A stretch of 64,000 nucleotides of DNA. Origin: UBA6049 sp965662345 (lineage in GTDB: Bacteria; Bacteroidota; Bacteroidia; Flavobacteriales_G; Salibacteraceae). How positions within the stretch are numbered: position 1 is the stretch's first letter; each line of letters begins with the position of its first letter. Where the stretch lies: contig CBFIHE010000007.1 in the NCBI GenBank assembly GCA_965662345.1, forward strand, positions 1-64,000, written 5' to 3'. Shown in pieces: positions 33,527 to 42,633 of this stretch. A program made the translations under genes and the position numbers. The notes under the pieces are model-generated. The model saw nothing but the letters and a program-made list of their open reading frames with translations, did no database searches and was not told where the DNA came from.

Positions 33527-34352
33527 CGAACTAAAAGAGAAAATACACGAGATAATCTTTGAAGCTGAGACTCCAGCTGGAAAGCAATTTGATATTGCCC
33601 TATTCATAGTTATCTTACTTAGTGTACTTGTTGTAATGCTTGAAAGTGTGAGAGCGCTAAGAGACATTCATGGTACGTTTTTCACATGGGTAGAATGGAT
33701 AATCACCATTCTATTTACCATTGAGTATGGGCTGCGAGTATATTGCGTAAGAAAACCCCAGGCTTACATTTTTAGCTTTATGGGTATTATTGACTTATTG
33801 TCTTTAGTTCCTACGTACTTAAGTCTCATTATGGTTGGGCCTCAATACCTACTCACTATAAGAGCGCTAAGGTTACTTCGCGTATTCCGCGTACTAAAGC
33901 TTACTAGATTCGTAGGAGAAGCAAAAGTCTTGCAGGATGCTTTAAAGGCAAGCAGCTATAAAATCTCCGTTTTTCTTTTGACCGTGTTAATCATAGTGGT
34001 ACTAGTTGGTACGCTCCTTTACATCATTGAAGGGCCCGAACACGGTTTTAACAGTATTCCATTAAGCGTTTACTGGGCAATCGTAACACTCACAACAGTT
34101 GGGTATGGAGATATTAGCCCAGAAACACCGTTGGGCCAGTTGATTGCATCTTTCGTAATGATTATCGGCTATGGCATTATTGCTGTACCTACGGGTATAG
34201 TTACCGTTGCCATGAATGAGGTAAAGCAAAAACAAGACAAGAAGTTATCCAATACGTTATCTTGCTCCAATTGCATGAAAGACGACCATTCCACTGGTGC
34301 TGAGTATTGCTCCAATTGCGGACATCCACTCCAACCTAATCCTCTGCAATAA
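33507..34352 (+). CDS. voltage-gated-type potassium channel with zinc-ribbon tail
   Basis: A 281-aa inner-membrane channel with six helices S1-S6. S4 carries regularly spaced arginines (TIRALRLLRVFRVLKL, residues ~115-130), the pore helix and selectivity filter read TLTTVGYGDIS (~195-201), and S6 ends in IAVPTGIVTVAM. The cytoplasmic C-terminus carries a CxxC...CxxC zinc ribbon (CSNCMKDD...CSNCGHPL, ~251-275), as in many bacterial ion transporters of the Kv family. The filter predicts potassium selectivity. It overlaps the DUF4159 gene by 20 bp and is the end of the run starting with the 52-aa gene. Confidence 0.9.
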   Translation: MAMKPHSELKEKIHEIIFEAETPAGKQFDIALFIVILLSVLVVMLESVRALRDIHGTFFTWVEWIITILFTIEYGLRVYCVRKPQAYIFSFMGIIDLLSLVPTYLSLIMVGPQYLLTIRALRLLRVFRVLKLTRFVGEAKVLQDALKASSYKISVFLLTVLIIVVLVGTLLYIIEGPEHGFNSIPLSVYWAIVTLTTVGYGDISPETPLGQLIASFVMIIGYGIIAVPTGIVTVAMNEVKQKQDKKLSNTLSCSNCMKDDHSTGAEYCSNCGHPLQPNPLQ

Positions 34353-34441
34353 ATTGATTCACAATTTCTTTCCTTTTTTTCCAACCATCGTGAGTTCTGT
34401 ACGTTTAGACTGGTACTAAATAATCAATCGAAAAACGTATT

Positions 34442-35587
34442 ATGAAGAGAATTTTTACACTTCTTGCTGCTGTTGCAGCTACTTTTGGTGCTACAGCACA
34501 AACGGATATTAGTGTTAGTAATATTTACTACAACGAGACTTCTAGTGGTGACTACATGACTAATAATGCTGGGCCAGTAAACATTGAGTGGACCAACCTG
34601 GGAGATCCTATCAATGCAGGTGACACAGTTTTCGTTTTTATACAACTCAACGGAGTTACTTTGACTGCTCCTGGTTTCTTGGCTCCTGTTGGTGGTTACG
34701 CTACGGGTGCTGTTGATACATTCAACTACCAAGCATCAACCGCTTTACCTCAAGCAACTTTTGATACTCGCTTGAACAATTTGCGCTTGATGGCGAACCA
34801 ATCAACTGCAATTGGTGGTGCGCCTATTGGTCCTAACCGTGAAGTTAGATCATTTATACAATTGTACCGAGTAGGTGGAGGCGGAGTTGCTGATGTCGAT
34901 GCCAATCCAGCAAACGATACAGGCAGTGTTTCATTCAACTTAGTTGATGGAGATTTCTCTGCTACCAACTTGGAAGTAGTTTCAGGGAATGTGAATGCAA
35001 ACGATGAGATTGTAATCGGAGAAACCATTGATACCGTTTCTTTTGTATGGAGCAATTTATCTGCATTAACTCATTATGAGTACAGTACTATCGTTGAAGC
35101 CAACATTGCAGGAAACCTAGATACTTTAGGTTTGGTTCTTCCAAGAACACAAGACCCTTACGGATCATTTACAGGTTTCTTTGAAGGAACGGGAGGAAAC
35201 AACACATTGACAATCAATATCGGGTTAGATCCTGCACTTGTACCAACTACAACTATTGGTACGTTTGATATTTGTTTCAAGTCGCTTTACGCTGCAGATG
35301 CTGATTCTACAAACAATCAAGTGTGTAAGACATTTACTGTTATTGATTCAACATCAACTGGATTGAATGATGTAGTGGCAGAAGCTCAAAACATCTTCAT
35401 GCAAAATGATTTGATTATTGTTGATGGTGTTTCAAGAAATCAAAACGTTACAGTAACGAATATTGCAGGTCAAGTAGTTTACACCGGAGTATTAAACGAA
35501 GGCAGAAACGAAATTGCAATGAATGAGAATACAGGTTTGTACATTGTTCAAACAGAAGAACAAACAACCAAAGTAGTTAAACGCTAA
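34442..35587 (+). CDS. secreted T9SS cargo protein
   Basis: A 381-aa exported protein with signal peptide MKRIFTLLAAVAATFGATAQ. It carries two CARDB/Ig-like segments (residues ~20-160 and ~165-300), each starting with an ISVSNIYYNE/FSATNLEVVSGN type strand and containing DTVFVFIQLNG / NDTGSVSFNL patterns. The C-terminal ~75 residues resemble a T9SS sorting domain (FMQNDLIIVDGVSRNQNVTV, NIAGQVVYTG, ENTGLYIVQT, ending KVVKR). Function unknown; transport to the surface by T9SS is expected. A near-consensus -7 TACGTTTA lies at 34400-34407. Confidence 0.85.
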   Translation: MKRIFTLLAAVAATFGATAQTDISVSNIYYNETSSGDYMTNNAGPVNIEWTNLGDPINAGDTVFVFIQLNGVTLTAPGFLAPVGGYATGAVDTFNYQASTALPQATFDTRLNNLRLMANQSTAIGGAPIGPNREVRSFIQLYRVGGGGVADVDANPANDTGSVSFNLVDGDFSATNLEVVSGNVNANDEIVIGETIDTVSFVWSNLSALTHYEYSTIVEANIAGNLDTLGLVLPRTQDPYGSFTGFFEGTGGNNTLTINIGLDPALVPTTTIGTFDICFKSLYAADADSTNNQVCKTFTVIDSTSTGLNDVVAEAQNIFMQNDLIIVDGVSRNQNVTVTNIAGQVVYTGVLNEGRNEIAMNENTGLYIVQTEEQTTKVVKR

Positions 35588-35606
35588 TTCATCTTTTAGT
35601 GGATTG

Positions 35607-35638
35607 AAAAGCCATCCGAACTTTCGGATGGCTTTTTT
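35607..35638 (+). terminator. intrinsic terminator of T9SS cargo gene
   Basis: GCCATCCG (35611-35618) pairs with CGGATGGC (35625-35632) around a 6-base loop, preceded by AAAA and followed by T6 (35633-35638). The T-tract overlaps the stop codon of the convergent small lipoprotein gene. Confidence 0.9.
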
Positions 35639-35828
35639 ATTTAATCTCGGTTTTCACCTTTTTCTCTAGCACTTGTAATGAATCTGTCTTTGGATCAGCT
35701 GCCTGCTTTTTTCCAATCGTAACACTATCTCTTGGCACATCACCTGTTTCAACCGCAGACATGCAGCTAACCATAAACCATGCGCAGCTTAAACCAAGAA
35801 GAAGTAGCCTTAATGTTTTCATTTCCAT
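35637..35828 (-). CDS. small lipoprotein (63 aa)
   Basis: A 63-aa protein (or 61 aa from the second Met) with a lipoprotein signal MKTLRLLLLGLSCAWFMVSC and lipidated cysteine in the V-S-C context. The mature part is about 40 charged residues (DVPRDSVTIGKKQAADPKTD, ending KKVKTEIK) with no known domain. It lies 38 bp upstream of the hutH stop on the same strand, that is, downstream of hutH, and its 3' end is shared with the opposing terminator. Likely real because of the well-formed signal; function unknown. Confidence 0.6.
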   Translation of the reverse strand: MEMKTLRLLLLGLSCAWFMVSCMSAVETGDVPRDSVTIGKKQAADPKTDSLQVLEKKVKTEIK

Positions 35829-35866
35829 TTGTTTCGTAGATAAACGCAGCCAGATGTTTTATATTA

Positions 35867-37360
35867 TCAGTCTAAATCTAGACTGCTAAGCACCTTGCAT
35901 GATCCATCAAGTGCAACGTGCATTTCAATATCCTCATCAATAAATGCAACCTCAGACCTGAGTTGTGCATGCAGTTGCTCTACATAGTCTGATGAGCGCT
36001 TAGGTCTTCTAAATTCTAGGGCTTGAGCGCTAGTTAACAGCTCTACTGCCACAATACGTTCTACGTTTTGCATCACTCGGTATAATTTAGTAGCAGCATT
36101 AGCCCCCATACTTACATGGTCTTCTTGCCCATTACTACTATCTATGGTATCAACCGATGCGGGAGTACACAATTGCTTATTAGCACTCACAATGCTAGCT
36201 GCCGTATATTGCGCTATCATAAATCCTGAGTTTAGGCCTGGATTTGCTACCAAGAAAGGTGGCAAGCCACGTTCACCTGAAACAAGCTTGTATATTCTGC
36301 GCTCAGAGATACTTCCTAGCTCTGCCAATGCAATGGCAAGGTAATCCATGTTAATAGCCAATGGTTGGCCATGAAAATTACCTGCGGAAATAATTTGATC
36401 TGCTTCTGGAAAAACGGTTGGATTATCTGTAACGGAGTTGATTTCATTCTCCAAAATAGACTTTACGTGGTTCATAGCATCCAAACTTGCACCACATACT
36501 TGAGGAATGCATCGGAAAGAGTAAGGGTCTTGCACATGGGCTTTTTCTTGAACAACAACTTCAGAACCCTCAAGAGCCTTTCGCACTGCTTGGGCAACAG
36601 TAAGCTGTCCTGGTTGCTTCCTAGCAAGGTGAGGTAAATCTGAAAAAGGCTCTACTCTTCCATCAAAAGCATCTAAAGACATAGCGCTAATTCGAATCAT
36701 CTTATCAAATAGAGTGTAGGCCTTATGAAGAACATGCGTAGCGTAGGCACTCATAAACTGAGTACCATTCAATAAAGCAAGTCCTTCCTTGCTTTTTAAA
36801 CGGATAGGGTCCCAACCAAATACTTCATTGAGTTCTTTTCCTGAAATGCGTTTTCCGTTGTAGTTGACTTCTCCCAAACCCAGAAGCGGAAGAGCAAGAT
36901 GCGCTAAAGGTGCCAAATCTCCTGATGCTCCTAAACTGCCGTAGGAATATACTACTGGATACACTTCATTGTTGTAAAAATCTATGAGTCGCTGCACCGT
37001 CTCAAGCTGAACACCGCTATGACCATAAGAAAGCCCTTGAATTTTCAAGAATAGCATGAGACGAACAATGGAACTGGGAATCTCTTCACCCATTCCGCAA
37101 GCATGGCTTTTCACCAAATTCTCTTGTAAAATTCCAAGTTCGTGGGCCTCAATTTTGGTATTACACAAACTACCAAAACCTGTATTGATTCCGTAAATAG
37201 GAGAACTTTCATTCTCCATTCGCTTATCTAAATAGTTTCTACAAGCCTTTATAGCATCTGAAGCTTCACTACTCAAGGCAAGTTTACGCGATGAAGAAAT
37301 AATATTTTCTACATCATTCAATGAGAGATATTGATGAGAGATATAATGAAAACTACCCAT
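35867..37360 (-). CDS. hutH: histidine ammonia-lyase
   Basis: A 497-aa MIO-type lyase converting histidine to urocanate and ammonia. The MIO-forming ASGD triad is in GSLGASGDLAPLAHL (residues ~144-158), the catalytic tyrosine in YGINTGFG (~57) and the SH pair in LVKSHACGMGEE matches the histidine rather than tyrosine/phenylalanine lyases. Length is normal. The ATG overlaps the hisS stop by 8 bp, so it is cotranscribed with hisS; hutU, hutI and hutG are not in the window. Confidence 0.93.
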   Translation of the reverse strand: MGSFHYISHQYLSLNDVENIISSSRKLALSSEASDAIKACRNYLDKRMENESSPIYGINTGFGSLCNTKIEAHELGILQENLVKSHACGMGEEIPSSIVRLMLFLKIQGLSYGHSGVQLETVQRLIDFYNNEVYPVVYSYGSLGASGDLAPLAHLALPLLGLGEVNYNGKRISGKELNEVFGWDPIRLKSKEGLALLNGTQFMSAYATHVLHKAYTLFDKMIRISAMSLDAFDGRVEPFSDLPHLARKQPGQLTVAQAVRKALEGSEVVVQEKAHVQDPYSFRCIPQVCGASLDAMNHVKSILENEINSVTDNPTVFPEADQIISAGNFHGQPLAINMDYLAIALAELGSISERRIYKLVSGERGLPPFLVANPGLNSGFMIAQYTAASIVSANKQLCTPASVDTIDSSNGQEDHVSMGANAATKLYRVMQNVERIVAVELLTSAQALEFRRPKRSSDYVEQLHAQLRSEVAFIDEDIEMHVALDGSCKVLSSLDLD

Positions 37361-38702
37361 GAATTCTAGCTGTTAATTGTGTCTGTTTTAACTCTTCTTG
37401 ATCACCAGTGAGCATGTTTTTGAGGGATAGCGTACCGTTTTCTAACTCACGACTTCCTAGCATAACCACATATCTAAAACCACGATCATTAGCGTATTTC
37501 ATCTGTTTTTTCATTTTAACCGAATCTGGGTATACCTCAGCTGCAAAGCCACTCTCTCTCAGTTCTTCTGCGAGCTTTGCGCATTGCATAGACTCTGCAT
37601 CACCAAAATTCACAAACAGCACATCAACAGGCTGTAAGGCTTGTTCTGGATATAAACCCTTAGTTTCCAATAGATCGTAAATACGGTCTGCCCCAAATGA
37701 TATGCCTACTCCTGAAACATCTTTTAAACCAAATATTCCTGTGAGATCATCATATCTTCCACCACCCGTTATAGACGAGGGAAAATCTGGGTGCACTACT
37801 TCAAAAATGGCACCCGTATAATAATTGAGTCCTCTTGCCAAGGTCACTTCAAATGAAACTATATCTATTCCCATAGTCTTAGCCCCATCTAGTACAATGG
37901 CTATTTCATTCAACCCTTTTTGACCAACTTCTGAGTTAGATAAGAAAGTGCGCAGTGTGTTGAGTCTGTCTTCATTTCCAGATGGTAAATTCAAAAGAGG
38001 CTCAAGTTGACCTATGGCTTGAGAAGAAAATCCTTTATCTGCTAATTCTTCCATAACTTTATCTTGTGGAAGTTTGTCTAGCTTATCTAGGGCTATGGTG
38101 AGGTCAATAATCTTATCTGAAGACCCTATAACTTCTGCTATACCCTGTAGGACCTTGCGGTTATTTAACTTCAACTCTACATCTGGCAGCCCAAAAGAGG
38201 AATATACTTTAGAAACTATTTGAACCAACTCAATTTCATTCAAAAGGCTATCAGAACCAACCACGTCTACGTCACACTGGTAAAACTCTCTATACCTTCC
38301 ACGTTGAGGTCTATCTGCTCGCCAAACAGGTTGAATTTGGTATCGCTTAAACGGAAAGTTCAATTCATTTCTGTGTTGCACCACAAAGCGAGCAAACGGA
38401 ACCGTGAGATCGTAGCGCAGCGCTTCTTCTGCCGATGATTCAAGTTCAGATTTAGTTGGATTTCTCGCCACAAGCTTCTCAAGCTTTTCTCCTCTAGGCA
38501 TTACTCGAAAGAGAAGCTTGTCTCCTTCCTCTCCATACTTACCCAAAAGCGTTTTGCTTAATTCCATTGCAGGTGTTTCAATGGGCAAATAACCATGCGT
38601 TTCAAAAACGCCTTTTATGGTTGAGAAGATATAGTTGCGCTTGGCCATTTCTTGAGGGCCAAAATCGCGCGTTCCTTTTGGTATGGAGGGTTTACTTGCC
38701 AT
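37353..38702 (-). CDS. hisS: histidyl-tRNA synthetase
   Basis: A 449-aa class II aminoacyl-tRNA synthetase, started at the ATG at 38700-38702 (MASKPSIPKGTRDFGPQEMA); the upstream extension is unlike the family and crosses the promoter. Motif 1 lies in residues ~20-45, motif 2 includes YQCDVDVVG and FKRYQIQPVWRADRPQRGRYREF (~105-130), the His-A region is LARGLNYYTGAIFEV, and motif 3 has GVGISFGADRI. The C-terminal anticodon domain is VLFVNFGDAES onward. It overlaps hutH by 8 bp, an unusual pairing of histidine charging and histidine breakdown. Confidence 0.95.
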   Translation of the reverse strand: MASKPSIPKGTRDFGPQEMAKRNYIFSTIKGVFETHGYLPIETPAMELSKTLLGKYGEEGDKLLFRVMPRGEKLEKLVARNPTKSELESSAEEALRYDLTVPFARFVVQHRNELNFPFKRYQIQPVWRADRPQRGRYREFYQCDVDVVGSDSLLNEIELVQIVSKVYSSFGLPDVELKLNNRKVLQGIAEVIGSSDKIIDLTIALDKLDKLPQDKVMEELADKGFSSQAIGQLEPLLNLPSGNEDRLNTLRTFLSNSEVGQKGLNEIAIVLDGAKTMGIDIVSFEVTLARGLNYYTGAIFEVVHPDFPSSITGGGRYDDLTGIFGLKDVSGVGISFGADRIYDLLETKGLYPEQALQPVDVLFVNFGDAESMQCAKLAEELRESGFAAEVYPDSVKMKKQMKYANDRGFRYVVMLGSRELENGTLSLKNMLTGDQEELKQTQLTARIHG

Positions 38703-38723
38703 GCTCTGATTTCTTAAGGTTGG

Positions 38724-38731
38724 CAAATATC
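38724..38731 (-). promoter_or_regulatory. candidate -7 element of hisS-hutH
   Basis: Minus strand GATATTTG followed by CC, 22 bp upstream of the hisS ATG; the same GATATTTGCC precedes rpsP. TTA occupies the -33 position at 19-bp spacing. It lies directly after the terminator of the 60-aa gene. Confidence 0.4.
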
Positions 38732-38736
38732 GGAAT

Positions 38737-38764
38737 AAAAAAAGGAGCACTAAGGCTCCTTTTT
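38737..38764 (-). terminator. intrinsic terminator of the 60-aa gene
   Basis: On the minus strand GGAGC and GCTCC pair around CTTAGT, extended by A-T pairs, with a final run of seven T. It begins at the stop codon of the small gene at 38765-38947 and separates it from hisS. Confidence 0.82.
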
Positions 38765-38947
38765 CTAGTTCAATGTTTGGGTGATTGCACCCATGTGCTT
38801 TGTTTGCTTCACGCCTAAAGATTTTGAGTAATTCAAAACAAAATCTAAAGTGCGTTGGTGAGGTTTCATGTAATAATCCTCACGGGTTTCAAATACATCG
38901 TTTTCGCGTAACATAGACGCAATAGAATTGTGTAGCGCTTTATCCAT
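38765..38947 (-). CDS. small conserved-looking protein (60 aa)
   Basis: A 60-aa soluble protein (MDKALHNSIASMLRENDVFE, then TREDYYMKPHQRTLDFVLNY, then SKSLGVKQTKHMGAITQTLN). It has no signal peptide. The LDFVLNYSKSL segment resembles from memory other short Bacteroidota proteins near sigma-factor genes. It lies 57 bp downstream of the ECF sigma gene on the same strand and is followed at once by an intrinsic terminator, which supports expression with the sigma factor. Function unknown; no evident anti-sigma domain. Confidence 0.6.
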   Translation of the reverse strand: MDKALHNSIASMLRENDVFETREDYYMKPHQRTLDFVLNYSKSLGVKQTKHMGAITQTLN

Positions 38948-39004
38948 GCATGTAATTTAGGGTTTAACATGGAGTGAAAACGCCCACCTAAAATTCTTAT
39001 TGCA

Positions 39005-39607
39005 TTAGTTGGAATAAACTTCAATGTGGATATTACGCTTTTCAATAATCTTCCTGAGATTAATCAAGGCATAGCGCATTCTTCCCAAGCAAGTATTAAT
39101 ACTTGTATCTAATTCTTCTGCAATGGCTTTAAAGCTCATTTCACAGTACATTCTTCTGTAAAGAACATCGTATTGTTCTTGTGGCAATTCTTGAATAAGC
39201 ATTTGAACCTTTGCAGAATCATTCTTTAGTGCTTCTAAACTGTATAAGTCTTCTTCTCCCGCGTCAATACGTTCAAATATGTCATACTCTCCTGAGCGAA
39301 CCATTGGATTCTTTTGGCGATCACGCTGTTCTCTTCTGAATGTATCAATCACCAGGTTATGACATATGCGCAAAACCCAAGGCAAGAATTTGCCTTCTTC
39401 GTTATACTTACCCGATTTAAGGGTTTTAATCACTTTCACAAACACATCTTGGAAAAGGTCGTTGGCTAATTCAACGTCTTTCACCTTAGACATGAGATAA
39501 GAAAAAACACTTTGCTGATGACGACTTACCAATACTTCCAATGCCGCTTCTTTCCCGTCCAAGTAAGCTCTTACAAGCTCCTTGTCGCTCACTTTGTCAT
39601 GTAGCAT
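39005..39607 (-). CDS. ECF-type RNA polymerase sigma factor
   Basis: A 200-aa sigma-70 family factor (ECF group, no adjacent anti-sigma gene). The start MLHDKVSDKELVRAYLDG is fixed by a strong Shine-Dalgarno site. Region 2 covers residues ~25-95 (FSYLMSKVKDVELANDLFQDVFVKV, then GKFLPWVLRICHNLVIDTFRRE), and region 4 covers ~135-190 (LPQEQYDVLYRRMYCEMSFKAIAEELDTSINTCLGRMRYAL), a helix-turn-helix binding the -35. A longer frame to 39814 overlaps uvrA and lacks homology. The family is widespread in Bacteroidota; targets are unknown. Confidence 0.9.
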   Translation of the reverse strand: MLHDKVSDKELVRAYLDGKEAALEVLVSRHQQSVFSYLMSKVKDVELANDLFQDVFVKVIKTLKSGKYNEEGKFLPWVLRICHNLVIDTFRREQRDRQKNPMVRSGEYDIFERIDAGEEDLYSLEALKNDSAKVQMLIQELPQEQYDVLYRRMYCEMSFKAIAEELDTSINTCLGRMRYALINLRKIIEKRNIHIEVYSN

Positions 39608-39612
39608 AAATA

Positions 39613-39618
39613 CCTCCT
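39613..39618 (-). promoter_or_regulatory. strong Shine-Dalgarno of the ECF sigma gene
   Basis: AGGAGG on the minus strand, 5 bases (TATTT) before the ATG at 39607. It is a full complement to the 16S anti-Shine-Dalgarno at ideal spacing. Such sites are rare in Bacteroidota, where the anti-SD is largely sequestered and most genes lack an SD, so this one decides the start and suggests special translation control. Confidence 0.75.
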
Positions 39619-39807
39619 GTTTAGGAATAAATCTTAATTGATTCGTGTAGAGGTATAATCTATAAGCATTGAAATTTTGGGGGTTGAACCTAAAGTTTGT
39701 CAATGTGTTTGTAACAAAACACGCTGCTAAGATGACAAAAAACATTATAAAAAGCAAATTCCCGTTACGAACAGCTAAATTCGCAGGTCTCAAAATCAAG
39801 CAATTGT

Positions 39808-42633
39808 ATGCCAACTGACAATTTAGAAACCCTAGACTCTAGAGCCTTTATCAAGATTAAGGGTGCACGTATGCACAATCTTAAAAATATTGATGTGGCC
39901 ATTCCCAGAAATCAGTTAGTAGTGGTTACTGGATTATCAGGATCTGGTAAGTCGTCTTTGGCTTTTGACACCCTATATGCTGAGGGACAACGTAGGTATG
40001 TAGAGAGCTTATCGGCTTATGCCAGGCAATTCATGGGTAAGTTAGATAAGCCAGAAGTAGATTACATTCAAGGCATTTCTCCTGCCATTGCGATTGAACA
40101 GAAAGTGAATACAAGAAACCCTCGTTCTACCGTTGGTACAACCACAGAAATTTACGACTACCTTAAACTACTTTACGCTCGTATAGGTAGAACTTTTTCT
40201 CCTGTTAGTGGAAAAGAGGTAAGAAGAGATACTGTTTCTGATGTTACCCGCTTCATTACACAGCTACCAGAAGGTACTCGAGCCATTATCACCTCTCCTT
40301 GGATTAAAAAGGGAGGTAGAAGTCTAGAGGATGAAGTGCAAATTTTATTGCAACAAGGGTTCAACCGTATTTTAAGGGATGGCAGGCCCCAGCGGTTAGA
40401 TGAAGTAGATCTTTCTGAACAAGATATAGACAAGCTTCCTGAATTACTCATTGATAGATTGGTTGTTTCTACTGAAGAAGACAATGAATCTCGCATTGCG
40501 GATAGCGTTCAAACGGCCTTCTATGAGGGAGATGGAGCTTGTTTTGTTCATGTACTGGATGATGACAAGAAGTTACATAAACATGCGTTCAGTAATCGTT
40601 TTGAATTAGACGGTATTTCCTTTGAAAAACCAAGTGAACACTTTTTCTCTTTCAACAACCCTGTTGGTGCATGTAAAAAATGTGAGGGTTTTGGCAGCGT
40701 TATAGGTATTGATGAAGACTTAGTAATTCCGAATAAAAGCCTTACCGTTTTTGAAGATGCCGTTGTTTGCTGGAAAGGTGAAAAAATGAGCGAATGGAAA
40801 AACCAATTGATTTACCATGCTCATGAATTTGATTTTCCAGTTCATAGGCCCATTCATGAACTTACACCTGAACAATATGAATTGCTTTGGACGGGAAACA
40901 AGTATTTTAAAGGCCTCAATAGGTTCTTCTCCTACCTAGAAGAAAAGAGTTATAAAATTCAATATCGCGTAATGCTATCGCGATACAGGGGCAAAACAAA
41001 GTGTCCAGAATGTAATGGTTCTCGCCTGCGTAAGGATGCAGGCTACGTTAAAATTGAAGACAAATCAATTCTTGAATTGGTATCTCAGCCCATAGAAACA
41101 TTATACCCGTGGATCTCTGCATTAAGCGAGAAGCTGAATACTTACGAGAATGAGGTTTCTAAAAGACTACTCACCGAAATTGAAAACCGACTTAAATTCT
41201 TACATGAAGTTGGCTTGAGCTATCTCACCCTAAACCGTCTTTCTAACTCTTTATCTGGGGGTGAATCACAACGCATTAATTTGGCTACTACATTAGGTAG
41301 TAGCTTGGTTGGCAGCATGTATATCTTAGATGAACCCAGTATTGGACTACACCCAAGAGATACACAACGGTTGATTGGAGTTTTAAAATCTCTTAAAGCT
41401 CTGGGTAATACTGTAATTGTGGTAGAACACGAGGAAGAGGTAATGCAAGCTGCAGACCAAATAATTGATTTGGGTCCGATGGCAGGATCGCATGGAGGTG
41501 AATTGGTATTTCAAGGTAATCATGATGATTTACTTACAGCCACTACCAGCTTAACAGCAGACTACTTGGTTGGAAGAAAAGAGATACCGGTACCTACTAA
41601 ACGAAGAGAATGGAAACGAAGCATAGACATAAAAGGCGCTAGGGAGAACAACCTCAAGAATTTGGATATTAGCTTTCCGCTAGAAATACTCACTGTTGTT
41701 ACTGGGGTTAGCGGTTCTGGAAAATCTAGCTTGGTAAAAAAAATACTGTATCCTGCGCTACGTAAGAAAATAGGAGAATATACTGGCGAAAGCACAGGAA
41801 AGTTTGATGCTATTTTAGGAGAGTTCCAGTATGTGAAGCAGGTTGAATTTGTAGATCAAAATCCTATAGGTAAATCATCTAGGTCTAACCCCGTAACCTA
41901 TGTAAAAGCCTTTGACGATATCCGTTCGCTCTTTTCAAAACAGCAAATGGCAAAACTTAGAGGGTATAAGCCTTCATATTTTTCATTCAACGTTGAGGGT
42001 GGTCGCTGCGAAAATTGCAAAGGCGAAGGTGAAATAACTGTAGAAATGCAGTTCATGGCAGATGTTCACCTGCAATGTCCAGACTGTAAGGGAAAACGTT
42101 TTCAATCTGATATTCTTGAAATTACTTACAGCGGTAAGTCTATAAGTGATATTCTAGACCTAACTGTTGATGATGCGTTAGAATTCTTTTCTGCATCTGA
42201 TCATTCTTCTTGCAAGAAAATAGTTACCAAACTGAAGCCCCTTCAAGAAGTTGGGTTAGGATACATACACTTGGGCCAGAGCAGTAGCACGTTGAGTGGT
42301 GGAGAAGCACAGCGCATCAAACTGGCATCTTTCTTAGGTAAAGGAGCTAGTCACGATAAAACTATGTTCATTTTTGATGAACCCACTACAGGTTTACACT
42401 TCCATGATATAGAAAAGCTGCTCAAAGCTTTTAATGCATTGGTAAATCTTGGGCACAGCATTGTGGTGGTTGAACACAATGCAGAAGTGATCAAATGCGC
42501 AGACCATGTTATTGACCTAGGTCCTGAAGGAGGAAGCTCAGGTGGCTATCTTGTTTATGCGGGAACTCCTGAAGGTTTAGCTGAACATCCAAAAAGCTAT
42601 ACAGGAGCATTCTTAAAGAACAAGCTTAATTAG
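39808..42633 (+). CDS. uvrA: UvrABC system protein A
   Basis: A 941-aa damage-recognition ATPase of nucleotide excision repair. Two ABC modules: Walker A GLSGSGKSS near residue 43 and GVSGSGKSS near 636; signatures LSGGESQRINLATTLG near 487 and LSGGEAQRIKLASFLG near 828; Walker B regions MYILDEPSIGLHP and MFIFDEPTTGLHF. Zinc-binding cysteines occur in CKKCEGFG and CPECNGSR, and in CENCKGEGE and CPDCKGKRF. Length is standard. It is divergent from the ECF sigma factor and overlaps the opposing TolC-like gene by 8 bp. Confidence 0.97.
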   Translation: MPTDNLETLDSRAFIKIKGARMHNLKNIDVAIPRNQLVVVTGLSGSGKSSLAFDTLYAEGQRRYVESLSAYARQFMGKLDKPEVDYIQGISPAIAIEQKVNTRNPRSTVGTTTEIYDYLKLLYARIGRTFSPVSGKEVRRDTVSDVTRFITQLPEGTRAIITSPWIKKGGRSLEDEVQILLQQGFNRILRDGRPQRLDEVDLSEQDIDKLPELLIDRLVVSTEEDNESRIADSVQTAFYEGDGACFVHVLDDDKKLHKHAFSNRFELDGISFEKPSEHFFSFNNPVGACKKCEGFGSVIGIDEDLVIPNKSLTVFEDAVVCWKGEKMSEWKNQLIYHAHEFDFPVHRPIHELTPEQYELLWTGNKYFKGLNRFFSYLEEKSYKIQYRVMLSRYRGKTKCPECNGSRLRKDAGYVKIEDKSILELVSQPIETLYPWISALSEKLNTYENEVSKRLLTEIENRLKFLHEVGLSYLTLNRLSNSLSGGESQRINLATTLGSSLVGSMYILDEPSIGLHPRDTQRLIGVLKSLKALGNTVIVVEHEEEVMQAADQIIDLGPMAGSHGGELVFQGNHDDLLTATTSLTADYLVGRKEIPVPTKRREWKRSIDIKGARENNLKNLDISFPLEILTVVTGVSGSGKSSLVKKILYPALRKKIGEYTGESTGKFDAILGEFQYVKQVEFVDQNPIGKSSRSNPVTYVKAFDDIRSLFSKQQMAKLRGYKPSYFSFNVEGGRCENCKGEGEITVEMQFMADVHLQCPDCKGKRFQSDILEITYSGKSISDILDLTVDDALEFFSASDHSSCKKIVTKLKPLQEVGLGYIHLGQSSSTLSGGEAQRIKLASFLGKGASHDKTMFIFDEPTTGLHFHDIEKLLKAFNALVNLGHSIVVVEHNAEVIKCADHVIDLGPEGGSSGGYLVYAGTPEGLAEHPKSYTGAFLKNKLN

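Noticed and set aside
39608..39814. N-terminal extension of the sigma factor by 69 residues
   Set aside because: The extension has no sigma homology, overlaps uvrA and is bypassed by the strong Shine-Dalgarno at 39613-39618.
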